Positions 1 through 8,834 of a DNA stretch of 64,000 nucleotides are shown piece by piece. Under the pieces are notes generated by a model. It saw only the letters and a program-made list of their open reading frames with translations, had not been told where the DNA came from and did no database searches. A program made the position numbers and the translations under genes. The stretch's first letter is position 1. The number at the start of each line of letters is the position of its first letter. The stretch covers positions 1 through 64,000 of the forward strand of contig NZ_SELS01000005.1 of assembly GCF_004197395.1 (NCBI RefSeq), given 5' to 3'. The DNA comes from Paraburkholderia sp. UYCP14C. Its GTDB lineage: Bacteria > Pseudomonadota > Gammaproteobacteria > Burkholderiales > Burkholderiaceae.

Positions 1-37
1 TCTTCAACATCAACTACTCCAGTTTGGATCACACGTT

Positions 38-181
38 TTACCCCAACTCTGTGTCCAGAAAAACCGGAGCCGCCGCAGACTCGTCGATCGAGTTGAATGC
101 GAGCGCTGTCACGGCGAGCACTCCCCCCATGGCACAAGCTGTCACCAGCATGAGGATCTGAAGTTTGCGTTTGATATTCAT
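38..181 (-). pseudogene. N-terminal fragment of a chemoreceptor-like membrane protein, apparently frameshifted
   Basis: An ATG at 181 opens a 47-residue frame beginning MNIKRKLQILMLVTACAMGG. This is a basic start followed by one hydrophobic segment (about residues 8-28), the usual start of methyl-accepting chemotaxis proteins. It stops at TAA 38-40. Inserting one G into the run at 41-44 (CCCC on the plus strand) restores a frame that stays open to the window edge and reads on as ELGVKRVIQTGVVDVE. The gene therefore looks broken by a single-base homopolymer indel, or the read has an error there. Function beyond a membrane-anchored signal receptor is not established because only about 60 codons are visible. 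Confidence 0.4.
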
Positions 182-1146
182 GTGAGCAGATACCTGTAAA
201 AAAACCAATTCAAACCACGACGTAGCGTCGCTTGCCGCTATGCCGGAAACAACTCAAATTTGCTGGGGGAGCGATTCATCTCCATGAAAGCGAAATGGTG
301 AAAACGGCAAAGCGCACGTAATAACTTTGCAATCAATGTCAAATCTCTGTTATCTCGATTGCCAGATGACTTTCGATTGCAATTCATGAGTAAAAGCAGA
401 ACTGTTGAAACGCGTAATGTTCGGACAATTTCTCGATCCCATTCGGCAATGAATGTTCCGATGTGATGCATGGTTTCTTCACTGTGGGGCACGACTCAAC
501 GGGACTCCAATCTTGGTTCGTACTTGCATGTGTTAACGACCAACATACGCAGTAGTTAAGTGATGGAATGTCCTGGAATTTATGTTTCCCGCTGAAGCAA
601 GGGCGAATAATTGTGACATTTTGTCAAATCAACACAATGCTATAAAAAATCGTAAGTAGATGATTGAAGCTGTCGTGTCTTTTCGAAATGTCAATTCACC
701 TTGTTACGTTTTGCTAATTAACCACCTGAAGAGATGAGCTGTTCAGCCGCGCAGTGTCTTCGGGGCTCAGCGGCCAGCTACAAAATGCGGCATGTCCAGC
801 GAATTGCGTTGAGCACACCATCGTCACCGCTTGGACGAGCTTTCATCGAAGCCAGGACTTTCCCGAACCCGCGGCGCGGTGCCCCGCACCGCAACACGGC
901 ATCAAAGCCTTATCGCACAAGGCTCTCAGCCCACACGCGCCGCTCTGCCCGGCAATCTTCCCGTGTGCACATTTCCTTGACGAGCGGCTGCTCGCCTGCT
1001 GTAGTAAATCAAGCAAAATGATTTAGAAAATTCCCTTCGGACAACATCGCGCCGAAGCGTTGCTGCGAAACGCCGGGCCTACGGCTTCATATTCGCAATC
1101 CATCTGCAGTTCCAAACGTCGTTACCAATAACCGGAGGAGCGTCTC
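182..1146. other. Long gene-poor stretch upstream of the sugar importer
   Basis: No convincing coding sequence lies here. Short frames at 238-492 (minus) and 734-1021 (plus) match no family I know and look random. The part from about 480 to 730 is clearly richer in A+T than the surroundings. It contains a small inverted repeat TGACA-TTT-TGTCA at 614-626 and a TATAAA at 641-646, which could be a promoter with an operator. Its target is unclear because the next solid gene starts 500 bases further on. Confidence 0.4.
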
Positions 1147-2157
1147 ATGAATCTGAATCTGAATTCCCGCAGGCGTCCTGTCGCCAGGACCATCGTGTCG
1201 ATGTGCGCCGCGGCGACTGCGCTGTGGTGCGCGAGCGCGAGTCAGGCCGCCGACCAGCCCGTCATCGGGCTGATCACGAAGACCGATACGAACCCGTTCT
1301 TCGTCAAGATGCGTCAGGGCGCGGACGCAGCCGCGTCGAAAGACGGCGCGAAACTGATCACCGCCGCCGGCAAGTTCGACGGCGACAACGCGAGTCAGGT
1401 CACCGCGATCGAAAACATGATGACGGCCGGCGCGAAAGCGATCCTGATCACGCCGAGCGATACCAAGGCGATCGTGCCCAGCATCAGGAAGGCGCGCGCG
1501 GCCGGCGTAATGGTCGTCGCGCTCGATACGCCGACCGATCCGCAGGACGCGACCGACGCCCTCTTCGCTACCGACAACTTCAAGGCCGGCGTGCTGATCG
1601 GCAAATACGCGAAGGCCGCGCTGAACGGCAAGCCCGCGAAGATCGCAACGCTCGATCTCGCGCCGGGCGTGTCGGTCGGCGTGCTGCGTCACAACGGCTT
1701 CCTCGAAGGCTTCGGCGTGAAGGAAGGCGATGCGTCGATCGTCTGCAGCCAGGACACGCGCGGCGATCAGGCGAAAGGCCAGACGGCGATGGAAAACTGC
1801 CTGCAGAAAGCACCCGATATCAACGTGGTCTACACGATCAACGAACCGGCCGCGGCCGGCGCATATCGCGCGCTGAAGTCGGCGGGCAAGGACAAGGGCG
1901 TGATGATCGTGTCGATCGACGGCGGCTGCGACGGCGTGCGCAACGTGAAGGCCGGCGCGATCGCGGCGACCTCGCAGCAGTATCCGCTGAAGATGGCTGC
2001 GCTCGGCGTCAGCGCCGGCGTCGACTACGCGAAGACCGGCAAGAAGGTGTCCGGCTATCAGGACACCGGCGTCACGCTGATCACCGACAAGCCGATGTCC
2101 GGCATCGACAGCAAGGATACGAAGTTCGGCCTCGATAACTGCTGGGGCAACAAGTAA
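1147..2157 (+). CDS. frcB: Sugar ABC transporter periplasmic substrate-binding protein (FrcB-like)
   Basis: This 336-residue protein is a periplasmic sugar-binding receptor of the RbsB/FrcB type (Peripla_BP_4 fold). A signal peptide with a basic start and hydrophobic core ends near ASQA-AD, with likely cleavage after residue 34. The mature start VIGLITKTDTNPFF is the usual first strand and ligand loop of ribose/fructose receptors. A strong Shine-Dalgarno sequence (CCGGAGGAG) stands just before the ATG. It is followed by a permease, a single-domain ATPase and a ROK regulator, the gene order of the fructose importer frcBCA of rhizobia. Fructose (or a related pentose/hexose) as substrate is inferred from family and order. 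A kinase gene such as frcK is not present here. Confidence 0.85.
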   Translation: MNLNLNSRRRPVARTIVSMCAAATALWCASASQAADQPVIGLITKTDTNPFFVKMRQGADAAASKDGAKLITAAGKFDGDNASQVTAIENMMTAGAKAILITPSDTKAIVPSIRKARAAGVMVVALDTPTDPQDATDALFATDNFKAGVLIGKYAKAALNGKPAKIATLDLAPGVSVGVLRHNGFLEGFGVKEGDASIVCSQDTRGDQAKGQTAMENCLQKAPDINVVYTINEPAAAGAYRALKSAGKDKGVMIVSIDGGCDGVRNVKAGAIAATSQQYPLKMAALGVSAGVDYAKTGKKVSGYQDTGVTLITDKPMSGIDSKDTKFGLDNCWGNK

Positions 2158-2254
2158 CGCACAGTGCAAAGCGGTCCGTCGCGCGTGGCGGCGGACCGCC
2201 ATCCGATTCGTCGCGTGCCCTTCCCGTCACGCTCATGTATCGAGGACTGCCATC

Positions 2255-3244
2255 ATGTCGACTCCTTCCGCGCCCGCCGGCCGCCCGCGCTCGTCTTTCA
2301 CCGAGCACCTGCCATCGCTGTCCGAAATCGGTCCGCTGATCGCGCTGGTGCTGGCCTGCGCATTCTTCATCTCGCAGAGCAACCGCTTCCTGTCGTTCCA
2401 GAACCTGTCGCTGATCCTGCAGCAGACGATGGTCGTCGCGGTCATCGCGATCGGCCAGACCCTGATCGTGCTGACCGGTGGCATCGATCTGTCCTGCGGC
2501 ATGGTGATGGCCTTCGGCTCGATCATCATGACCAAGTTCGCGGTCGTGCTCGGCGTGCCGCCGGTTCTCGCGATTCTGTGCGGCATCGGCGCGAGCACCC
2601 TGTTTGGCCTGTTGAACGGCCTGCTGATCACGCGCATCAAGCTGCCCGCCTTCATCGTCACGCTGGGTACGCTGAACATCGCGTTTGCGCTCACGCAGAT
2701 CTACTCGAACGCAGAAAGCGTGTCGAACCTGCCCGACGCGATCATGTTCTTCGGCAACACGTTCCGGGTCGGACCGGCGGAAGTCACGTACGGCACCGTG
2801 CTGACGCTGCTGATGTATCTGGCCACGTGGTTCGTGCTGCGCGATACGGTGCCGGGGCGCCACCTGTACGCGCTCGGCAACAACGCCGAGGCCGCGCGGC
2901 TGATGGGCCTGTCGTCGCAAAAGATTCTGCTGATCGTCTACACGCTCGCCGGCGCGATCTACGGCATCGCCGCGCTGCTGTCGGTGTCGCGCACCGGCGT
3001 CGGCGATCCGCAGGCCGGGCAGACCGAGAACCTCGACAGCATCACCGCGGTCGTGCTCGGCGGCACGAGCCTGTTCGGCGGACGCGGCTCGATCGTCGGC
3101 ACCTTGCTCGGCGCGTTGATCGTCGGCGTATTCCGCAACGGCCTGACGTTGATCGGTGTTTCTTCCGTGTACCAGGTCCTGATCACCGGCATGCTCGTGA
3201 TTCTCGCGGTCGCCGCCGATAAACTCTCGCACCGCGGCCGTTGA
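2255..3244 (+). CDS. frcC: Sugar ABC transporter permease (FrcC/RbsC-like)
   Basis: This 329-residue inner-membrane permease of the BPD_transp_2 (RbsC/FrcC) family forms the channel of the sugar importer. It has about eight to ten hydrophobic helices. Signature segments include LTGGIDLSCGMVMAFGSI near residue 75 and the late GGTSLFGGRGSIVGTLLGAL segment, the coupling region that contacts the ATPase. The gene begins 97 bases after the binding-protein gene and ends 20 bases before the ATPase start, so the three are surely one operon. Length and helix pattern are normal for the family. Substrate specificity comes from the binding protein and remains inferred. Confidence 0.87.
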   Translation: MSTPSAPAGRPRSSFTEHLPSLSEIGPLIALVLACAFFISQSNRFLSFQNLSLILQQTMVVAVIAIGQTLIVLTGGIDLSCGMVMAFGSIIMTKFAVVLGVPPVLAILCGIGASTLFGLLNGLLITRIKLPAFIVTLGTLNIAFALTQIYSNAESVSNLPDAIMFFGNTFRVGPAEVTYGTVLTLLMYLATWFVLRDTVPGRHLYALGNNAEAARLMGLSSQKILLIVYTLAGAIYGIAALLSVSRTGVGDPQAGQTENLDSITAVVLGGTSLFGGRGSIVGTLLGALIVGVFRNGLTLIGVSSVYQVLITGMLVILAVAADKLSHRGR

Positions 3245-3264
3245 GCCCACCCAGGAGCCCTGTC

Positions 3265-4068
3265 ATGTCGACGTCGACTTCTACCCCTGCTTCCGCCGCG
3301 ATGCCCGTCCTCCAGGCGAGCGGACTCGTCAAACGTTATGGCAATGTGACCGCGCTCGACGGTTGCGATTTCGAAGTGCTGCCCGGCGAGATCCTCGCGG
3401 TGATCGGCGACAACGGCGCGGGCAAATCGTCGCTGATCAAGGCGCTCTCCGGCGCCACGGTGCCCGACGAAGGCGAGATTCTGCTCGACGGCAAACCGGT
3501 CAAGTTCCGCAGTCCGCTCGATGCGCGCGCGCAAGGCATCGAAACCGTCTACCAGGAACTCGCCGTCGCGCCGGCGATGAGCATCGCCGAAAACCTGTTT
3601 CTCGCCCGCGAATTGCTGAAACCCGGCTGGCGCGGCTCGCTGTTCAAGATGATCGACAAGCGCCGCATGCTCGAGGAAGCGACCGCGGCCATGAAGGATC
3701 TGCAGATCGGCATCCGCTCGATGCGCCAGGCGGTCGAAACGTTGTCCGGCGGCCAGCGCCAGGGCGTCGCCGTTGCACGCAGCGCGGCGTTCGCGCGCCA
3801 CGTCGTGATTCTTGACGAGCCCACCGCGGCGCTCGGCGTGAAGGAAGGCAACATGGTGCTCGAATTGATCCGGCGCGTGCGCGATCGCGGTCTGCCGGTG
3901 ATTCTGATCAGCCACAACATGCCGCACGTGTTCGAGGTCGCGGACCGCATCCATATCCAGCGGCTCGGCCGGCGCGCGGCGCTCGTCAACACAAAAGACG
4001 TGCACATGTCGGAAGCGGTCGCTATCATGACCGGCGCCAAGGAAGCCGACGTGAAGGCGATTGCATGA
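3265..4068 (+). CDS. frcA: Sugar ABC transporter ATP-binding protein (FrcA-like, single domain)
   Basis: This 267-residue ATPase energises the importer at the inner face of the membrane. Walker A GDNGAGKSS lies at residues 48-56, the signature LSGGQ at 160-164, Walker B VVILDEP at 180-186, and the switch histidine is in LISHNM. It carries one nucleotide-binding domain, as in FrcA, rather than the duplicated domain of RbsA/XylG, which supports the frc-type assignment. The ATG at 3265 is chosen because AGGAG stands eight bases before it. The frame is open from 3241, but that stretch overlaps the permease stop. It is the last transport gene before the regulator 45 bases downstream. Confidence 0.87.
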   Translation: MSTSTSTPASAAMPVLQASGLVKRYGNVTALDGCDFEVLPGEILAVIGDNGAGKSSLIKALSGATVPDEGEILLDGKPVKFRSPLDARAQGIETVYQELAVAPAMSIAENLFLARELLKPGWRGSLFKMIDKRRMLEEATAAMKDLQIGIRSMRQAVETLSGGQRQGVAVARSAAFARHVVILDEPTAALGVKEGNMVLELIRRVRDRGLPVILISHNMPHVFEVADRIHIQRLGRRAALVNTKDVHMSEAVAIMTGAKEADVKAIA

Positions 4069-4113
4069 TGCGCCGCCGCTCAACCCGCTGAGCCACGAGG
4101 CCGATATACGACT

Positions 4114-5358
4114 ATGGACACCTCTAGCACCAGCACGCGTTCGCACGTCAAACGCACGGTCGGTTCGAACCAGATCGGCGTGCGGCAATTCAACGAGCGC
4201 ATCGTGCTGCAAACGATCCGCCTGCACGGACCACTGCCGAAAGCCGAGGTCGGCCGCCTCACGCGTCTTTCGATGCAGACGGTGTCGATGATCGTCGACC
4301 GGCTGATCGCCGACGGCCTGCTCGAAAAGCAGGCGCGCGTGCGCGGCAAGATCGGCCAGCCGTCGGTGCCGATCGCGTTGCGCGCGGACGGCGCGTACAC
4401 GATCGGCGTGAAGGTCGGGCGCCGCAGTCTCGACGTGCTCGCGATGGACTTCGCCGGCCGGATCGTGTGCCGCGACGTGTTCGAGTATGCGTACCCCGAC
4501 CCGCGCACGCTGTTCCCCGCGCTCGAAAGCAAACTCGCGCGCGTGAACCAGACGCTCGGCGCGAAGGCCGGCAAGGTGGTCGGCGTCGGCGTCGCGGCGC
4601 CGTTGTGGCTCGGCGGATGGCGCGACTTTCTCGGCGCGCCGCCCGACGCGCTCGACGCCTGGAACGACATCGATCTGCGCGCGCGCATCGCGACGATGAC
4701 CGGTCTGCCCGTGGAGTTCGCGAAAGACACCACGGCCGCATGCGCGGCCGAGCTCGTGATGGGCCAGGGCCGCGGCATTCACAACTTTCTGTATCTGTTC
4801 GTCGGCACCTTCATCGGCGGGGGGCTGGTGATCGACGGACGTCTGCATGGCGGTCCGCACGACAACGCGGGCGCGGTCGGTTCGATCCCGCTGCGCGAGG
4901 GCAGCGCACGCAAACCCGCGCGGCAGTTGCTGCACGCGGCATCGGGCTTCGTACTCGAACAACTGCTCAGCGATGCGGGCGCGCCGGCGGCAGCCGCGCA
5001 CGATCATCGCGCGATGTCGCCCGAGTTGTGGCGCCATACCGAGCAATGGCTCGACAGCGCGTGCCCGGCGATCGCCAACGCGCTCACCAATGCGGCCGCT
5101 TTGCTCGATCTCGAAGCCGTCGTGATCGACGGTGAATTCGACCGGTTATTGATCCGCGAGATCATTCGGCGCACCGAGCGCGTGCTCGATCGCTTCGAAT
5201 GGGAAGGGATGGTGCGGCCGCAATTGCTGGAAGGCGCGATCGGCGCCGATGCCCGCGCGATGGGCGGTGCGATTCTGCCGCTATATGCGCATTTCGCACC
5301 GGTCCATGAACTGTTCCTGAAGCCGGCGGCGTCGGAGCCGGAGTATGACGAGCGGTGA
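4114..5358 (+). CDS. ROK-family transcriptional regulator of the sugar importer operon
   Basis: This 414-residue protein has an N-terminal winged helix (about residues 20-85, including RLTRLSMQTVSMIVDRL) and a C-terminal ROK kinase-like domain with ATP/sugar loops such as VGTFIGGGLVIDGRLHGG. This is the architecture of NagC/XylR/Mlc repressors, in which sugar binding releases DNA. The cysteine-rich zinc motif found in many ROK proteins (CxCGxxGC after the GH loop) is absent here; the segment reads GPHDNAGAVGSIPLREGS. The gene follows the ATPase closely and probably controls the operon it ends. The effector is likely the imported sugar or its phosphate, which is an inference from position. Confidence 0.83.
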   Translation: MDTSSTSTRSHVKRTVGSNQIGVRQFNERIVLQTIRLHGPLPKAEVGRLTRLSMQTVSMIVDRLIADGLLEKQARVRGKIGQPSVPIALRADGAYTIGVKVGRRSLDVLAMDFAGRIVCRDVFEYAYPDPRTLFPALESKLARVNQTLGAKAGKVVGVGVAAPLWLGGWRDFLGAPPDALDAWNDIDLRARIATMTGLPVEFAKDTTAACAAELVMGQGRGIHNFLYLFVGTFIGGGLVIDGRLHGGPHDNAGAVGSIPLREGSARKPARQLLHAASGFVLEQLLSDAGAPAAAAHDHRAMSPELWRHTEQWLDSACPAIANALTNAAALLDLEAVVIDGEFDRLLIREIIRRTERVLDRFEWEGMVRPQLLEGAIGADARAMGGAILPLYAHFAPVHELFLKPAASEPEYDER

Positions 5359-5411
5359 GCGTCGTGTTAGTGGTGCTCCCGCCCTTCCCCGGAATCACGA
5401 AATAAATCGAT

Positions 5412-8400
5412 TCACTTCACGGCGACGGCAACCTTCTTCGCCGTGGCGGTCGCTTCCGCCGGCGCCGCCGTCACGGTTTTCTGAACCGGCTTGTCGAGCA
5501 ACGGTTGCAGCGCCGGTGCCATCGACTTCAGCAACTGCACCGCCAACGCACTCGTGAAATCGTAATGCGCGGCATACGGCTCATGCACCCACGCGGTCAG
5601 CGTGCCGTAGAAGCGGTCACCGAGCGCGAACACGAAGGTCGCGCTGCGATTCACCTTGCGTGACTCGATCAGACGCGCACCCTTCGCGTACACGTTCAGG
5701 CGTTGATCGCCGGTGCCGGTCTTGCCATAGACCTGCAGCGTTTCGCCGTTCGGGAACGTCATGCCTTGCGCGAGACGCCTCGCGGTACCGCCCGTCACGA
5801 CGTCGCGCAACAGCATCCGCACCTCGCCCGCGATCTCCGGCGACACCTGCTGCTCCGGTGCGACCACCGCACGTTTGAAATGCGTTTCGTACGGCGTATC
5901 TTTCGCGAAGTCGATCTGCGTCAGCGTTTCGGTCGGCACCTTGTTGCCGTCGTTCGCGATCACGCCGATCAGTTGCGCGAGCGCCGCCGGACGATCGCCC
6001 GACGCGCCGATCGCAGCCGCATACGACGGCGTCAGCGTCGAGAACGGATAGCCGAGCGCCTGCCACGATTTGCCGATCGCGTCGTAGGCGCGCAGCTCGA
6101 CCATGCGCTTGATGCGGTGATCCTGGGTCACGTGATAGCGCGTCTTGAAGAGCCACGAGTAAGTCGACAGACGCACGTCCTGGCTCGCGGCTTCTATCTG
6201 CGCGAGCGTCGCGTCGGGATGCGAGCGCAGGTAGTTCAGCGTCCACAGTTCGAGCGGATGCACGCTCGAGATATAGCCGCGGTCGTTCAGGTTGAAGCGG
6301 TTGATGCCGTACTTGTCGTAGAGCATCGCGAGGTCTTCGTCGTCGAGCATCGAAGCGGACGGCGTGTTCTTCAGCGCCGCGTACATCATCTTGTTGAACC
6401 ACGCATTCGGTTGATCCGGCGCGACGCTGCGCAACGCGGTCGCCACTTTCGGCGGCGACTTGCGCACGCCGAGCAACAATAGCGTGATCTGCTGATCGGG
6501 CGTCTTGCCGTGGTACTTCGTGTAGAAACGCTTCATGTACACGCGGCTTTCCTGATCGGCGAAACGCGTCAGGTACATCTTGCGGGTCGCCGTATCGCCG
6601 AGCCATTCCGACGACGGCCCGGTCGTCTGCACCATTTCATAGTGCACGATATCGCGCATCAGCCGCACGAACACCAGGTTCACCGAATGCTGGAACGCGC
6701 GATGCACGGTCAGGATACGGCTGTTGTCGTCGGACTCGAAGTTCGTGAAGGTCTGCGCGCCGCCGCCGGTAAAGAAGGTTTCGCCCGGGCTCGCCGAGTA
6801 TTTACGCTCGACGGCCGCGTCGAGCATCGGTTGCAGCGAATGGTCGCGCGTGTGCAGCAGATAGTCGATCGCCCAGTGCGTCAGCCGATCGTTCGGATCC
6901 GGCTTGATCGCCTTCAGCTCGGCGTCGCTCATCGATGCATAACGTGTGTGCAATTCGGTGACGATCTGCAGATACGTAATGACGGTGCGCAATTTCGCGG
7001 TGGAGCCGAGATTCAGGCGCGCGCCCGAATTGATGTCGAACGGCTGGTTCACGCTATCGGTCTGCACGCGCACGAGATTCGCGTCGCCGTGCCGCTCGTA
7101 AAGCGTGAAGCTGTAGGCGATATGCGACGGATCGTCGGAACCGCGCAGCATTTCGAAGCCGACCAGACCCGCGGCCTTCGCGCCGTCTTTCGTCGCGGCG
7201 GCGGCGAGACGCTCGGCCACGGCCTGCTGCACGTCGTTGTTCAGCGTGCCTGTCGCCTGCACGTCGAGGCGGTCCAGTTCGTAGAAGCTGCGCACGCCGA
7301 GCGCGGCGAGCAGATGCGAGCGCATCGACGTGACGGCCTTGCGCGACACGAACGAGCCGAGATCCGGGGTGCTGCGCGGCGCGCGATGCAGTTCGACGTG
7401 CGCCGCCAGCGCGGCGTCGCGCAACTGCGCGGTGATCACGCCGCCGCTCGCGAGCAGCCGCAGATAGCTGTCGGTCAGCCGTTCGAGCTCGGGATAGCCG
7501 CGCTGCAGGAAAAACGACGGTGCGCGCTGCGCGATCATCAGCGACAGCACTTCGCGAAACGCCAGGCCCTGGTCGGGCAGATTCGCATCGGTCGACGGCG
7601 CTTTCAGCAGGCGGTTGGTCTCGCGGAAATCGCGCCCGTACCAGGCGGCGAGACCGTCGCCGATACCGTTGATTTCGCCGACGCCAGGCTGCGCGGCAAG
7701 CGGCACCGAGTTCAGATAATGGACCACGATCTGTTCGCGCGCGGGCAGCGTTTGCGGCCCGTTCAGATACGCGCGCACCGACGCGGACGCGATTTGCCGC
7801 AGCTTTTCCGGCGGCGTCGCGGTGCGGCCGCCGGCCGAATGACGGAATTTCTCGATCTGCGTCGCGAGCGTGCTGCCGCCCGGCGTCTGCTGATGACGAT
7901 TGAAAACGCGCGCGCCCTGGTCGACGAGCGCGCGGCTGAAGCGCCCCCAGTCGATCGCAGGATTGCGGTTCGGCTGATTCGGATCGAGCAGATAGCGGTC
8001 TTCGATGAACAGCAGCGAGTTCACGATGAGCGGCGGAATCGCGTCGAAGCCGTCGTACACGCGGCCCGGAAACTGGGCGCTGTATAGCGGCGTGCCGGTG
8101 CCGTCGAACAATTGCAGGCCCGCCGTGTCTTTTTCGTCGTAAGGCAGGAACAGGCCATCGTCCGCCAGCGACAGCATGCGTTCCGAATCGCGCGCCTGCG
8201 AGCTGATTTCGAAGCCATGTTGCAGCAGACGCTGCTGGATAGCAGGCAATAACGCATAGCCGAGGCGCGCGTCATACGGGCCCTTGTCGGCTTGCGGAAA
8301 GCGGATGGAAGGACTGGGGCCGTCGGCGACCGAATAACCGACGTCGCGGGTCAGCTCCGACAGATAGCGCGCCTGCAGCCGCGAGGTATCGATCTCGATC

Positions 8401-8531
8401 TGCACGAGCCGCGCAATCAGCGCCACCGCGAGCAGCACAAACGCGGCCAGCCCCCATTTGAGCCAACGCCAACTCCGTACCGGCACGGTGCTGGTCGCGC
8501 GAAGCGGAAACCGAAGCGGTGGCCGATTCAT
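5412..8531 (-). CDS. Bifunctional class A penicillin-binding protein (transglycosylase plus transpeptidase)
   Basis: This 1039-residue inner-membrane protein polymerises and cross-links peptidoglycan in the periplasm. One membrane anchor spans about residues 25-42. The GT51 transglycosylase domain shows the catalytic glutamate in FIEDRY (E177) and GGSTLATQ at 218-225. The transpeptidase domain shows STAK at 510-513 (catalytic serine 510), an SVN motif in HSVNLVF, and KTGTG from 937. About 130 residues between the anchor and the GT51 domain are extra compared with PBP1a/1b and have no recognised domain. The C-terminus ends in an Ala/Thr/Lys-rich tail. It stands alone, with no operon partner. 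All catalytic motifs look intact. Confidence 0.85.
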   Translation of the reverse strand: MNRPPLRFPLRATSTVPVRSWRWLKWGLAAFVLLAVALIARLVQIEIDTSRLQARYLSELTRDVGYSVADGPSPSIRFPQADKGPYDARLGYALLPAIQQRLLQHGFEISSQARDSERMLSLADDGLFLPYDEKDTAGLQLFDGTGTPLYSAQFPGRVYDGFDAIPPLIVNSLLFIEDRYLLDPNQPNRNPAIDWGRFSRALVDQGARVFNRHQQTPGGSTLATQIEKFRHSAGGRTATPPEKLRQIASASVRAYLNGPQTLPAREQIVVHYLNSVPLAAQPGVGEINGIGDGLAAWYGRDFRETNRLLKAPSTDANLPDQGLAFREVLSLMIAQRAPSFFLQRGYPELERLTDSYLRLLASGGVITAQLRDAALAAHVELHRAPRSTPDLGSFVSRKAVTSMRSHLLAALGVRSFYELDRLDVQATGTLNNDVQQAVAERLAAAATKDGAKAAGLVGFEMLRGSDDPSHIAYSFTLYERHGDANLVRVQTDSVNQPFDINSGARLNLGSTAKLRTVITYLQIVTELHTRYASMSDAELKAIKPDPNDRLTHWAIDYLLHTRDHSLQPMLDAAVERKYSASPGETFFTGGGAQTFTNFESDDNSRILTVHRAFQHSVNLVFVRLMRDIVHYEMVQTTGPSSEWLGDTATRKMYLTRFADQESRVYMKRFYTKYHGKTPDQQITLLLLGVRKSPPKVATALRSVAPDQPNAWFNKMMYAALKNTPSASMLDDEDLAMLYDKYGINRFNLNDRGYISSVHPLELWTLNYLRSHPDATLAQIEAASQDVRLSTYSWLFKTRYHVTQDHRIKRMVELRAYDAIGKSWQALGYPFSTLTPSYAAAIGASGDRPAALAQLIGVIANDGNKVPTETLTQIDFAKDTPYETHFKRAVVAPEQQVSPEIAGEVRMLLRDVVTGGTARRLAQGMTFPNGETLQVYGKTGTGDQRLNVYAKGARLIESRKVNRSATFVFALGDRFYGTLTAWVHEPYAAHYDFTSALAVQLLKSMAPALQPLLDKPVQKTVTAAPAEATATAKKVAVAVK

Positions 8532-8834
8532 GGCTGCTCTCCCCCGAGCGATGGCCAGGGTGTGGAGCCTGGCTCAGTTCATCTAAATCAGTGTAGCTCG
8601 GAACGAGAAGCCGTCATCGGTCAGGATTGAACCGACAGTGTCGCGGCTACAACACCCACCGGCGCCGGATGACAAAACGCGAACTGGCGTGAGATATTGA
8701 ACGTCTTTTCACACCAATATAAGACCGCCGCTTCGGGCGGTTTTGCCATTTCTGGCGGCCATTGCCGAGGTCCCGGCGTTTTTTTGCTGGCGTTTTTACC
8801 GGCAAGCGGACGATGGCTCGGCAACCCGTTCCGG
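8532..8834. other. Intergenic stretch between the PBP and LysR genes
   Basis: About 300 bases without a gene. It should hold the PBP promoter on the minus strand. The only clear structure is a GC-rich stem-loop at 8724-8741 (ACCGCC...GGCGGT) followed on the plus strand by TTTTG. It could act as a terminator, although no plus-strand gene precedes it, and in the minus direction (after the LysR gene) only a weak T-rich tail follows. Confidence 0.4.

Noticed and set aside
238..492. An 84-codon open frame on the minus strand
   Set aside because: No recognisable family, no clear ribosome site and an AT-rich irregular codon pattern; most likely chance.
734..1026. Two overlapping short plus-strand frames of 90-95 codons
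   Set aside because: Composition is Arg/Ser/Pro/Ala-rich with no domain signs, and the two overlap in different frames; typical of chance frames in GC-rich DNA.
2081..5046. Very long minus-strand frames across the importer operon
   Set aside because: They are antisense shadows of the importer and ROK genes, with Arg/His/Asp-rich composition and no domain.
8724..8744. Stem-loop with a following T-run on the plus strand, as a terminator
   Set aside because: No gene on the plus strand ends there; on the minus strand, behind the LysR gene, the tail is poor. It is mentioned in the intergenic entry but not called a terminator.
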